Shown piece by piece: positions 1 to 5,579 of a stretch of DNA of 10,366 nt. Source of the stretch: Clostridia bacterium (GTDB taxonomy: Bacteria > Bacillota > Clostridia > Oscillospirales > Acutalibacteraceae); contig CAAEVU010000170.1 of the NCBI GenBank assembly GCA_900759575.1, positions 1 to 10,366 of the forward strand, read 5' to 3'. Made by a program: the position numbers and the translations under genes. The notes below the pieces were generated by a model. That model was not told where the DNA came from. It did no database searches and saw only the letters and a program-made list of their open reading frames with translations. Within the stretch, counting starts at the first letter, position 1; each line of letters starts with the position of its first letter.

Positions 1-84
1 GATTGGATAGTACAAATCCGGATGTTCGGGATGAAACGTCCCCATTGGCCGGTCCACTTTGACCTTTACGATTTCTCCGATCAT
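1..84 (-). CDS. Inorganic pyrophosphatase-like protein, N-terminus only (runs off the left edge)
   Basis: Only the first 28 codons are in the window, reading MIGEIVKVKVDRPMGTFHPE and then HPDLYYPI. The pattern IGxxVxVxVDRPxGxxHPxHxDLYYP matches, from memory, the N-terminus of a short Clostridial protein group annotated as inorganic pyrophosphatase. Those proteins continue with NYGYIEG and an acidic PDGEEQDAY-type stretch, which cannot be checked here. The ATG at 84 follows an AAAGGGGA ribosome binding site. The gene lies on the same strand as the sigK fragment and starts 12 bases after its stop, so it sits right at the place where sigK homology is lost. Whether it belongs to an element inserted in sigK or to the normal chromosome is undecided. 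The family call rests on 28 residues. Confidence 0.6.
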   Translation of the reverse strand, partial: MIGEIVKVKVDRPMGTFHPEHPDLYYPI

Positions 85-96
85 TCTTTTCCCCTT

Positions 97-483
97 TCAG
101 CATCCTACTGGGGCGCTTAAAAAAAGCCTTTGCGTGAGGATTGCATTTTCAATACAACGGGAAGCATAGCTGGAAAGCCGGATGCCCTTTTCCGGGTCGA
201 ACGTATCCACCGCTTTGATCAACCCAATGGTGCCGATGGAGATCAAATCTTCCTGATCGTTCTGGCTGGCATAGTATTTTTTGATAATATGGGCTACCAA
301 ACGCAGATTGTGTTCGATGAGCTTTTGCCGTGCCGCCTGATTTCCCTGGGCCATCTCCTCCAAACACTGTTTTTCCTGAGCTGCCGAAAGTGCCCTGGGA
401 AATGTTCCGCCCCCTGTAACATGCAAAAACAGGTAAAGAACATGGGATAACAAATCCAAAATCTGAGTTAGCACCTGTGCCAC
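97..483 (-). CDS. sigK: Sporulation sigma factor SigK, 5' half only (interrupted gene, spoIVCB-like)
   Basis: SigK is the late mother-cell RNA polymerase sigma factor. This 128-residue frame matches only the N-terminal half of a protein that is normally about 230 to 240 residues long. Residues 1-30 form a hydrophobic pro-sequence (LLSHVLYLFLHV at 11-22), followed by FPRALSAAQEK, EHNLRLVAHIIKKY (58-70) and DLISIGTIGLIKAVDTFDPEKG (79-100), which is sigma region 2. SigK similarity ends at RCIEN (109-113). The last 15 residues are unrelated, so part of region 2 and all of regions 3 and 4 are missing. In Bacillus subtilis the skin element, as I recall, splits sigK at the same place. The start is GTG at 483, just behind AGAAGGGAA; GTG at codon 4 is an alternative. 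The pro-sequence implies membrane tethering and proteolytic activation. It could instead be a decayed gene, but the reading frame is clean up to the break. Confidence 0.85.
   Translation of the reverse strand: MAQVLTQILDLLSHVLYLFLHVTGGGTFPRALSAAQEKQCLEEMAQGNQAARQKLIEHNLRLVAHIIKKYYASQNDQEDLISIGTIGLIKAVDTFDPEKGIRLSSYASRCIENAILTQRLFLSAPVGC
136..150 (-). other. Candidate skin-type recombination junction in sigK
   Basis: Codons 111 to 113 (Ile-Glu-Asn, GAAAAT over 145-150) are the last that match SigK. The next codon is GCA (Ala), where SigK proteins have an invariant Glu. In Bacillus subtilis the site-specific recombination core, as I recall, is AATGA overlapping these codons; here the same place reads AATGC. 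Ile-Leu (136-141) still fits SigK, so the exact crossover could lie a few bases further on. No recombinase gene is visible within the remaining 135 bases. Confidence 0.4.
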
Positions 484-553
484 TTCCCTTCTTCGTTGCT
501 GTTACCATGTCTATGAAGGGAAAAAGGCAAACGTGCCAAAAGAACGAAAAAAG
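484..553. other. Short intergenic region upstream of sigK
   Basis: These 70 bases separate the TIGR04076-like gene from sigK. A sigK promoter read by the early mother-cell sigma factor SigE would be expected here. A partial -10-like CATAGACAT is present on the minus strand around 505-514, but I find no matching -35 element, so no promoter is called. Confidence 0.4.
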
Positions 554-817
554 TCAGCCCTTGTCCACTTCTAGCCGAAACACGTTGGCCACATCCGCGT
601 CCGGACAGCAAAAGCGAACATCCCCCGCTTTTGACAATGGCAGTTCCCCGCCATAACGGAGAATATCTATATACGGGAACCCAGCATGAAGGGCCATGGG
701 GCAAAGTTTTCCCCGGTCCTGGTCAAAGTCGAAGGTATCCCCGATTTTATGTCCATGGTGGCACCCACAGGGCCCCAGCTTTCCCACTACTGTGATTTTG
801 ATTTTGGGTCTTGGCAT
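554..817 (-). CDS. TIGR04076 family protein, function unknown
   Basis: This is an 87-residue soluble protein. The N-terminal strand KIKITVVGKLGPCGC (5-19) is followed by HKIGDTFDFDQDRGKLCPMA (23-42), PYIDILRYGG (48-57) and FCCPDADVANVFRLEV (69-84). This order matches my memory of the TIGR04076 family: a GD-type turn, a conserved Leu-Cys-Pro, a central aromatic segment and a Cys-Cys-Pro-Asp near the C-terminus. Five cysteines (17, 19, 39, 70, 71) suggest metal or redox chemistry, but no activity is known to me. The ATG at 817 is preceded by GAGAGGAG four bases away, an excellent start. The gene follows the GGADGPT-motif gene by 39 bases on the same strand and may be co-transcribed with it. No signal peptide or membrane segment is present. 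Confidence 0.75.
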   Translation of the reverse strand: MPRPKIKITVVGKLGPCGCHHGHKIGDTFDFDQDRGKLCPMALHAGFPYIDILRYGGELPLSKAGDVRFCCPDADVANVFRLEVDKG

Positions 818-856
818 TTTTCGCTCCTCTCTTCCCCTGCCGTTTTCAGGAAAGGC

Positions 857-1969
857 TCACACTGTTTTTTTCAGAACCACCATGGTGTCCTCCGCTGTCT
901 GTTTATGGAACACCGGCAGCCAGTTTACTTCCTCCACCGGCTGAAAATGAAAGGACGAACAAGCCGTGTGGTTTTGAAGCTTTTCCTTTCCGGCCACAAA
1001 AATGGCGGTAGGACCGTCCGCCCCGCCAATGATCCCGATAGAGGCGGCTCCTGCTCCCCTGGATACCTTCTGTAACTGTAAGGGCGCTCCCATGCGGGGC
1101 TGATCCCCCTTTGCACAGTCCTGAAGGGTAAGGTAGCCCTCCGGGGGTTCCGGCTCCAACGTGTAGGAAAGCTCCCGGTAACAGTTGGGATATTCCCAGC
1201 TTTCAGGCAGCATTTCCTTTGGAACCACACTGTTCAGTGTGCGGGCTTCATTTTCCACCACGGTGAGGGTGTAACACTTCCCCGAAGTGGGATCGTCCAG
1301 CTGCGCTGTGTCCCCTGGTCCTTCTACTTGGAAACACTTTCCGGGCACACAGACCGGGTCCCCATGAAGCCGCAGAGACAGGGTGAACAGCTTCCGAAGA
1401 CCCAACCAAGCCAGAAACCCCTTTACGCTTTTTCCCTGTTTTACCCAAGGGAAAGACCACCGCCACAAGTACCAGCCTTTGGTTTTGTCCAGCTGGTAAT
1501 GCTCTACCACCCACTGGGCCTCCAGGTCCGTTCCCACGGCACCTTCAAAGGGAGCGTAACAAACACCGCATCCCCGGCTGCGCTGCAAGGTCTCCCCGTT
1601 GACCACCAGTTGAGGAGAATAGGAAAAATGGAAGGGATTTTCTGCCTGGATAGCTATAAGCTTCTCCCGGCTAAACCGGCTTTCGTCGTCGTTTTCCGGG
1701 GTCAAGTTCCACTTATCCCGAACCGCTTGCAGTTGCTCCGGGTCCACTTCCATGCACAGATCCACCACCAGGCCTTCCCGGCAGCAATACACCCCCGGCA
1801 CCAGCCAATGACGGCCCGCCCAGTCAAACTCCCCGGAAAAAGGCAAGGGTTTTCCGCTGGGTTCCCGCGTTTTACGGTGAATGAAAAACTGTCCTCCAAA
1901 GGTCACCTTCCAAGTGGGAAGAATGATATCCGCTTCTTTTCCTTCGGGAATATACTCCACAACGCTCAT
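857..1969 (-). CDS. Unrecognised 370-residue soluble protein carrying an IIGGADGPT motif
   Basis: I do not recognise the family. The protein has no signal peptide and no membrane helix. It is rich in aromatic residues (WYLWRWSFPWV, 166-176) and has eleven cysteines, including GCGVC at 133-137 and the pair at 62-63. Near the C-terminus, residues 310-325 (bases 995-1042) read SIGIIGGADGPTAIFV. This is the hallmark segment of the beta subunit of Na+-translocating oxaloacetate, methylmalonyl-CoA and glutaconyl-CoA decarboxylases, whose Asp takes part in Na+ transport. Everything else in those subunits, including about nine membrane helices, is absent, so calling this a decarboxylase subunit would be wrong. 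The start at ATG 1969 is touched directly by AAGGAG; GTG at 1960 (codon 4) lies nine bases after it and may be the true start. An upstream terminator separates it from the oxidoreductase operon. Confidence 0.65.
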   Translation of the reverse strand: MSVVEYIPEGKEADIILPTWKVTFGGQFFIHRKTREPSGKPLPFSGEFDWAGRHWLVPGVYCCREGLVVDLCMEVDPEQLQAVRDKWNLTPENDDESRFSREKLIAIQAENPFHFSYSPQLVVNGETLQRSRGCGVCYAPFEGAVGTDLEAQWVVEHYQLDKTKGWYLWRWSFPWVKQGKSVKGFLAWLGLRKLFTLSLRLHGDPVCVPGKCFQVEGPGDTAQLDDPTSGKCYTLTVVENEARTLNSVVPKEMLPESWEYPNCYRELSYTLEPEPPEGYLTLQDCAKGDQPRMGAPLQLQKVSRGAGAASIGIIGGADGPTAIFVAGKEKLQNHTACSSFHFQPVEEVNWLPVFHKQTAEDTMVVLKKTV

Positions 1970-2011
1970 CTCCTTTTCCCCATGATACTCCCGCTGTCCC
2001 CGGAAAGCAAG

Positions 2012-2041
2012 AAAAACCCCAGAGAAACTCTCTGGGGTTTA
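2012..2041 (-). terminator. Intrinsic terminator of the 2-oxoacid oxidoreductase operon
   Basis: A perfect 12-base-pair stem (2014-2025 with 2029-2040) closes a three-base loop. Read on the minus strand it runs into TTTTTC at 2016-2011, partly overlapping the stem. It begins about 20 bases after the stop codon of the gamma subunit gene and before the next minus-strand gene. Read on the plus strand it is followed only by a short mixed T stretch. Confidence 0.88.
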
Positions 2042-2059
2042 CTTTATCCATGGATTTGA

Positions 2060-2614
2060 TTACTGCGCTTCACCGATCTGAATGGCTTTGCGGTTGAAGT
2101 CCAGCATCTGGGCCTTCCGGGCAGGAATGCACTTCTGCACTGCCTGGTCCAGAACGTCCCCGTCGCAGAACTTGTAATCGCCGTCGGCCATGCAAACCTC
2201 TTTGAACAGCTTGCCCACCAAGATCATGTTGGACAGACCGGAGAGGCCGTTCTCCTCAGCCAGAGAGGAAGAAGGCACATAATAAACGGTCACGTCATCC
2301 CGCTCCACCTTTTTGTCGATCAGGCTGGAATCCACGATGACCACGCCGCCGGGTTCCACTGCGTCGATGAACTTGTCAAAAGAAGGCAGGTTCATGGCAA
2401 TGAGCACGTTGGGGTTGGTCACCAGGGGAGAGCCAATGGCTTCATCGGACACGCACACACTGCAGTTAGCGGTACCGCCACGCATCTCCGGGCCATAAGA
2501 GGGCAGCCAGGAAAGCTGCTTATTGGCGATCAAAGCGGCATACGCCACAACCTTTCCGGCGAACAGAACGCCCTGGCCGCCGAATCCAGCAAAGAGGATA
2601 TTCAGGTTTTTCAT
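2060..2614 (-). CDS. korC: 2-oxoacid:ferredoxin oxidoreductase, gamma subunit
   Basis: The 184-residue protein is the gamma subunit (POR_N-independent gamma domain, Pfam POR) of a 2-oxoacid:ferredoxin oxidoreductase, which converts a 2-oxoacid and CoA to acyl-CoA and CO2 while reducing ferredoxin. The N-terminus ILFAGFGGQGVLFAGKVVA (6-24) has the family's GxGGQG loop, and LPSYGPEMRGGTANCSVCVS (37-56) is the other signature segment. Length is usual for a stand-alone gamma subunit. Its ATG overlaps the TGA of the beta gene by four bases (ATGA), with AGGAGGG nine bases upstream inside the beta gene, so translation is probably coupled. It is the last gene before the terminator. Substrate preference (2-oxoglutarate, branched-chain 2-oxoacids or others) cannot be told from this subunit. 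Confidence 0.92.
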   Translation of the reverse strand: MKNLNILFAGFGGQGVLFAGKVVAYAALIANKQLSWLPSYGPEMRGGTANCSVCVSDEAIGSPLVTNPNVLIAMNLPSFDKFIDAVEPGGVVIVDSSLIDKKVERDDVTVYYVPSSSLAEENGLSGLSNMILVGKLFKEVCMADGDYKFCDGDVLDQAVQKCIPARKAQMLDFNRKAIQIGEAQ

Positions 2615-3363
2615 TTCTTCACGCCCTCCTCTACGTCCTTATACACACCCAGAGGATAGTAGGGGATCATGTTTTCCTCCAACCACTTGACAGCCTCCAC
2701 AGGAGACAGGCCCCAGTTGGTGGGACAGGTGGAAAGCACTTCCACGATGGAATATCCCTTGCCGTCGATCTGGTTCTGGAACGCCTTTTTGATGGCCTTC
2801 CGGGCAATGTTCACGTTCTTCACGTTGTCCACGGTAACACGCTGGGCAAAGGCCACGCCGTCCAGTGTGGAGAGCATCTCGCACACCCGCACAGGATACC
2901 CGGCTGTGTTGGTATCACGGCCATAAGGAGTGGTCTGAGTGATCTGCCCCGGCAGAGACGTGGGAGCCATCTGGCCGCCGGTCATGCCGTAAATGGCGTT
3001 GTTGATAAAGATAACGGTGATGTTTTCGCCACGGGTAGCGGCATGAACTGTTTCCGCCGTACCGATAGCTGCCAGGTCGCCGTCGCCCTGGTATGTAAAG
3101 ATCACGTTTTCGGGACGGGCACGCTTCAAGCCCGTTGCCACAGCCTGGGCGCGGCCATGGGGAGCCTGCACCATATCGCAAGAGAAATAATCATAGCACA
3201 TAACCGAGCAGCCCACAGAGGCCACGCCTACGGTCTTACCTTCCACTCCCAGCTCTTCAATGGCCTGAGCCACCAGGCGGTGGACGATGCCGTGAGTGCA
3301 GCCGGGGCAATAGTGCATTGGCGCGTCAGTCAGGGTAGACGGTTTTTGAAATACAATAGCCAT
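2611..3363 (-). CDS. korB: 2-oxoacid:ferredoxin oxidoreductase, beta (thiamine diphosphate-binding) subunit
   Basis: This catalytic subunit binds thiamine diphosphate. From ATG 3363 it is 250 residues long. HYCPGCTHG (17-25) is the usual N-terminal signature, and GDGDLAAIGTAETVHAA (93-109) followed by NNAIYGMTGGQMAPTS (121-136) is the thiamine diphosphate/Mg motif of the family. Cys19, Cys22, Cys52 and Cys213 (in STCPTNW) match the spacing of the four cysteines that bind a [4Fe-4S] cluster in characterised oxoacid:ferredoxin oxidoreductase beta subunits. An in-frame TTG at 3369 lies closer to the AAAGG element, but MAIVFQKPSTLTDAPMHYC is the typical family N-terminus, so ATG 3363 is preferred. 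The gene lies 60 bases after the alpha subunit gene and overlaps the gamma gene by four bases. Confidence 0.93.
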   Translation of the reverse strand: MAIVFQKPSTLTDAPMHYCPGCTHGIVHRLVAQAIEELGVEGKTVGVASVGCSVMCYDYFSCDMVQAPHGRAQAVATGLKRARPENVIFTYQGDGDLAAIGTAETVHAATRGENITVIFINNAIYGMTGGQMAPTSLPGQITQTTPYGRDTNTAGYPVRVCEMLSTLDGVAFAQRVTVDNVKNVNIARKAIKKAFQNQIDGKGYSIVEVLSTCPTNWGLSPVEAVKWLEENMIPYYPLGVYKDVEEGVKK

Positions 3364-3380
3364 AGTCAATTCGCCTTTCC

Positions 3381-3408
3381 GGCCTGGGGATATTCCCCTC
3401 CCCGGGCC
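3381..3408 (-). other. GC-rich intercistronic hairpin between alpha and beta subunit genes
   Basis: The 60-base gap holds a ten-base-pair stem (3381-3390 with 3399-3408, one G-T wobble) around an eight-base loop, and no T-run follows. A shorter alternative stem (3386-3390 with 3394-3398) competes with it. It may tune mRNA stability or the relative amounts of the subunits. This is inference from structure only. Confidence 0.5.
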
Positions 3409-3423
3409 TTATAGTCTCTGTCG

Positions 3424-4482
3424 TTACAGCAGCGCTTCGATCTGCGCCAAAACCTCAGCCGGGGTGGGGATCATACCGCCGGTGCGGCCATAGAAGTGAA
3501 CGGGCACCTTGCAATCGATGGCCAGCTTCACGTCGTCTACCATCTGGCCCATGCTCATTTCCACCACCAGGAAGTTCTTGGCGTGGGAAGCGGCGCGCTG
3601 AAGGGCGTCCGTGGGGAAGGGCCACAAAGTGATGGGCCGTACCAGGCCAACTTTCAAGCCTTTTTCCCGAGCTTTATTCACGGCGCTGCGGGCTACACGG
3701 GAAGAAGCACCATAAGCTACCAACACAACGTCTGCGTCTTCTGTCAGGTACTCTTCCGCCATCTGCTCGTTCTTCTTTACAGTCTCATACCGCTCAAAGC
3801 GCTCTTTGACCAGCTGCTCCAGCTTTTCGGGAGTCAGATACAGGGAGTTGATAATATTGTGAGCGCGCTTGCCGCCATGGCCCTTGGCTGCCCATTCCTT
3901 TTCAGGCAGCTTCACGGAACCTTCTTCCGGCAGCTCTACAGGCTCCATCATCTGGCCCAACATGCCGTCCGCCAGGATCATGGCGGGCATGCGGTACTTG
4001 TCGGCAGTGTCAAACGCGTGGGAGATCAAGTCCACCATTTCCTGCACAGTGGAAGGAGCGAACACCAGGATCTGGAAATCGCCGTGGCCGGTAGCCTTGG
4101 TTGCCTGCCAATAGTCTGCCTGGGAAGGCTGGATGCCGCCCAGACCAGGGCCGCCACGCTGCACGTTGATGATCACGGCGGGCAGGTCGGAACCGGCCAT
4201 GTAGGAAATGCCCTCGCCCTTCAGGCTGACGCCGGGAGAGGAAGAAGAAGTCATGGCGCGCACACCGGCAGAAGCTGCACCCAACACCATGTTGATGGCT
4301 GCAATTTCCGATTCCGCCTGAAGGTAGGTGCCGCCTACCTGGGGCATACGCTTGGACATATACGCCGCCAGCTCCGTCTGGGGCGTGATGGGGTAGCCGA
4401 AGAAATGATGGCAGCCGGCGCGGATCGCGGCTTCGGCCAGCGCCTCATTGCCCTTCATCAAAACCTTCATAAGTAAATCCAT
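3424..4482 (-). CDS. vorB: 2-oxoacid:ferredoxin oxidoreductase, alpha subunit (VorB/KorA type)
   Basis: The 352-residue alpha subunit has the pyrimidine-binding domain first: GNEALAEAAIRAGCHHFFGY (11-30), PITPQTE, and QAESEIAAINMVLGAA (55-70), whose Glu contacts the thiamine ring in this family. Next comes SSSPGVSLKGEGISY and RGGPGLGGIQPSQADYWQAT. The C-terminal domain includes LVAYGASSRVARSA and GLVRPITLWPFP. Databases usually call proteins of this exact type VorB, 3-methyl-2-oxobutanoate (branched-chain 2-oxoacid) dehydrogenase subunit, but 2-oxoglutarate enzymes look very similar, so the symbol is a family label. ATG 4482 is touched by AAAGGA; ATG 4470 gives the family-like start MKVLMKGNEA and is an equal candidate. 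The ferredoxin gene ends 41 bases upstream, consistent with the order delta-alpha-beta-gamma. Confidence 0.92.
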   Translation of the reverse strand: MDLLMKVLMKGNEALAEAAIRAGCHHFFGYPITPQTELAAYMSKRMPQVGGTYLQAESEIAAINMVLGAASAGVRAMTSSSSPGVSLKGEGISYMAGSDLPAVIINVQRGGPGLGGIQPSQADYWQATKATGHGDFQILVFAPSTVQEMVDLISHAFDTADKYRMPAMILADGMLGQMMEPVELPEEGSVKLPEKEWAAKGHGGKRAHNIINSLYLTPEKLEQLVKERFERYETVKKNEQMAEEYLTEDADVVLVAYGASSRVARSAVNKAREKGLKVGLVRPITLWPFPTDALQRAASHAKNFLVVEMSMGQMVDDVKLAIDCKVPVHFYGRTGGMIPTPAEVLAQIEALL

Positions 4483-4523
4483 TCCTTTCTCGCGGGGACC
4501 GGAAAGACTCCGCGGATAAATTT

Positions 4524-4730
4524 TTACCGTTCTACGGTGATCGCCGTATCAGGGCACATGGTAGCGCAAGAAGCGCAGCCTACGCACTTTTCAGGCTCCA
4601 TCAACTTGGCAGGATGATAGCCTTTGGCATTTAGGCGGGTCTTGTCCAGGGCGATGATCTTCAGCGGACATGCATTGACGCACATTGAACAGCCTTTGCA
4701 GACTTTTTCATCCACAATGATTCTTGCCAT
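4524..4730 (-). CDS. korD: Two-[4Fe-4S] ferredoxin, delta subunit of the 2-oxoacid oxidoreductase
   Basis: The 68-residue protein carries two complete CxxCxxCxxxCP motifs: Cys11, 14, 17, 21 (CKGCSMCVNACP) and Cys49, 52, 55, 59 (CVGCASCATMCP). This is the classic dicluster ferredoxin fold, with the longer linker (about 27 residues) typical of KorD/VorD subunits. It passes electrons from the catalytic subunits to free ferredoxin. ATG 4730 is chosen because AAGGAGGG lies seven bases upstream and the protein then starts MARIIVDEKVCKGC, like its relatives; an in-frame ATG at 4772 has no ribosome binding site. The ParA-like gene ends 61 bases upstream, without an obvious terminator between them. 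Confidence 0.93.
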   Translation of the reverse strand: MARIIVDEKVCKGCSMCVNACPLKIIALDKTRLNAKGYHPAKLMEPEKCVGCASCATMCPDTAITVER

Positions 4731-4737
4731 AATCGTT

Positions 4738-4745
4738 CCCTCCTT
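4738..4745 (-). promoter_or_regulatory. Ribosome binding site fixing the ferredoxin start
   Basis: AAGGAGGG, seven bases before ATG 4730, is nearly a full match to the 16S rRNA 3' end. It rules for the internal ATG over the longer frame that opens at 4772. Confidence 0.85.
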
Positions 4746-4791
4746 AAGGATAATTAAAAATCTATAGGTCACTGTGATTTTTAGCGTTTGG

Positions 4792-5460
4792 TCACTCCCA
4801 CATGAATTTCACATACCGTTTGACGGTGCGGAATCCTTCGGGAAGCGTCTCCCCCGGCTCCAAAGCAAAATCCGGAGCGGTGGAATACAACAGGGGCAGT
4901 CCGGTAACCTGGGAAGTCTTTTCCGCAAAATCCAGGGCGGAAGTCAACGTATCCAGCTTGGTCTCCACCCCCAAATGGGAATTGTTCACCAGAGCCGTGG
5001 CTTTCAGCCGGCTGGCCGTTTGGATCTCTTGCAGCAGCTCCGCGGCTTCTTCCGGCGTCTGGGACAGCACCCGGTACCGGTTGATCACATACAGCATTTC
5101 ATAGCCCGCTTCATTCAGCAGGGTATGCAGCCCACCCAGAGCAGTCACTCCCGCGTCGTCGCCGCCGGCATCAATAAATACCCGGCCGCTTTCCGGCTCG
5201 AAAATGGAATAGAGCTCCGGGGGCAAAGTGGGAGTATCCAGGGTCGTCCCTGCAAACACGGGGGCAATCAGCTTCACCCCATGCTCCTCCAACAGGCCGC
5301 CGTATTCCGACGAACGGAAATAGGGGTTGACGATATCCAGGTCCGCCACGGTGACCTTTTCCCCTTTTTCCGCCGCTTCCAGGGCCAGATTTAGGGTCAG
5401 ATTGGTTTTGCCGCAGCCATAATGACCGCAGATCACTGTGATACGGGCTTGCTTATCCAT
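4792..5460 (-). CDS. ParA/MinD-superfamily P-loop ATPase associated with the oxidoreductase operon
   Basis: The 222-residue protein starts MDKQARITVICGHYGCGKTN. GHYGCGKT (12-19) is a P-loop of the SIMIBI class (MinD/ParA/CooC/CobQ), but the extra signature Lys of ParA (KGGxGKT) is replaced by His. VTVADLDIVNPYFRSSE follows the switch I Asp pattern, and VFIDAGGDDAG is a Walker B-like strand (DxAGG). NNSHLG near residue 160 is in the usual place for the adenine-binding Asn-Asn or Asn-Lys segment. ATG 5460 is chosen over an in-frame ATG at 5472 because GGAGG lies five bases before 5460 and overlaps the other ATG. It is the first gene after the promoter and probably shares the mRNA of the ferredoxin and oxidoreductase genes. 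A role in metal-cluster or cofactor insertion is conceivable by analogy with CooC, but is not shown. Confidence 0.8.
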   Translation of the reverse strand: MDKQARITVICGHYGCGKTNLTLNLALEAAEKGEKVTVADLDIVNPYFRSSEYGGLLEEHGVKLIAPVFAGTTLDTPTLPPELYSIFEPESGRVFIDAGGDDAGVTALGGLHTLLNEAGYEMLYVINRYRVLSQTPEEAAELLQEIQTASRLKATALVNNSHLGVETKLDTLTSALDFAEKTSQVTGLPLLYSTAPDFALEPGETLPEGFRTVKRYVKFMWE

Positions 5461-5465
5461 AGTAT

Positions 5466-5470
5466 CCTCC
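5466..5470 (-). promoter_or_regulatory. Ribosome binding site fixing the ParA-like start
   Basis: GGAGG lies five bases before ATG 5460. The alternative upstream ATG (5470-5472) is part of this site and has no site of its own. Confidence 0.75.
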
Positions 5471-5550
5471 ATTCTCCGTCAAATTCTTTCCCATGCAAGA
5501 GGCGCGCCGCAATCTTGCAATTTGGGGCCGTCTCTTGAGTGGTATCTTTA

Positions 5551-5579
5551 ATCTTACCACAAAAATTACAGCGTTTCAA
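5551..5579 (-). promoter_or_regulatory. Sigma-A type promoter of the oxidoreductase operon
   Basis: On the minus strand TTGAAA (5579-5574) and TAAGAT (5556-5551) are separated by exactly 17 bases, four-of-six and five-of-six class matches to TTGACA and TATAAT. Transcription would start near 5544 and leave an untranslated leader of about 85 bases before ATG 5460. The leader contains a seven-base-pair stem (5494-5500 with 5513-5519) whose loop includes the palindrome GGCGCGCC. Confidence 0.7.

Noticed and set aside
97..144. The tail FLSAPVG of the sigK fragment resembles the FLSDPIG-like segment further on in SigK, suggesting a small internal deletion
   Set aside because: The similarity is only a few residues, the frame stops at once afterwards, and no further SigK sequence appears before the next gene's ribosome binding site. 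It was kept in mind as an alternative but is weaker than a skin-type break.
505..514. SigE-like -10 element (CATAGACAT) upstream of sigK on the minus strand
   Set aside because: Only a partial match to the SigE -10 pattern, and no ATA-type -35 at the right distance.
857..1969. Annotation as Na+-translocating decarboxylase beta subunit
   Set aside because: Only the 16-residue motif matches; the membrane helices and the rest of the family are missing.
1328..2059. A 243-codon plus-strand frame antisense to the GGADGPT-motif gene
   Set aside because: It runs across the operon terminator, has no ribosome binding site and no family resemblance; the minus-strand frame carries the conserved motif.
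3496..4476. A 326-codon plus-strand frame antisense to the alpha subunit gene
   Set aside because: Its His/Gln-rich composition is typical of the reverse complement of a GC-rich gene; the opposite strand encodes a well-conserved enzyme.
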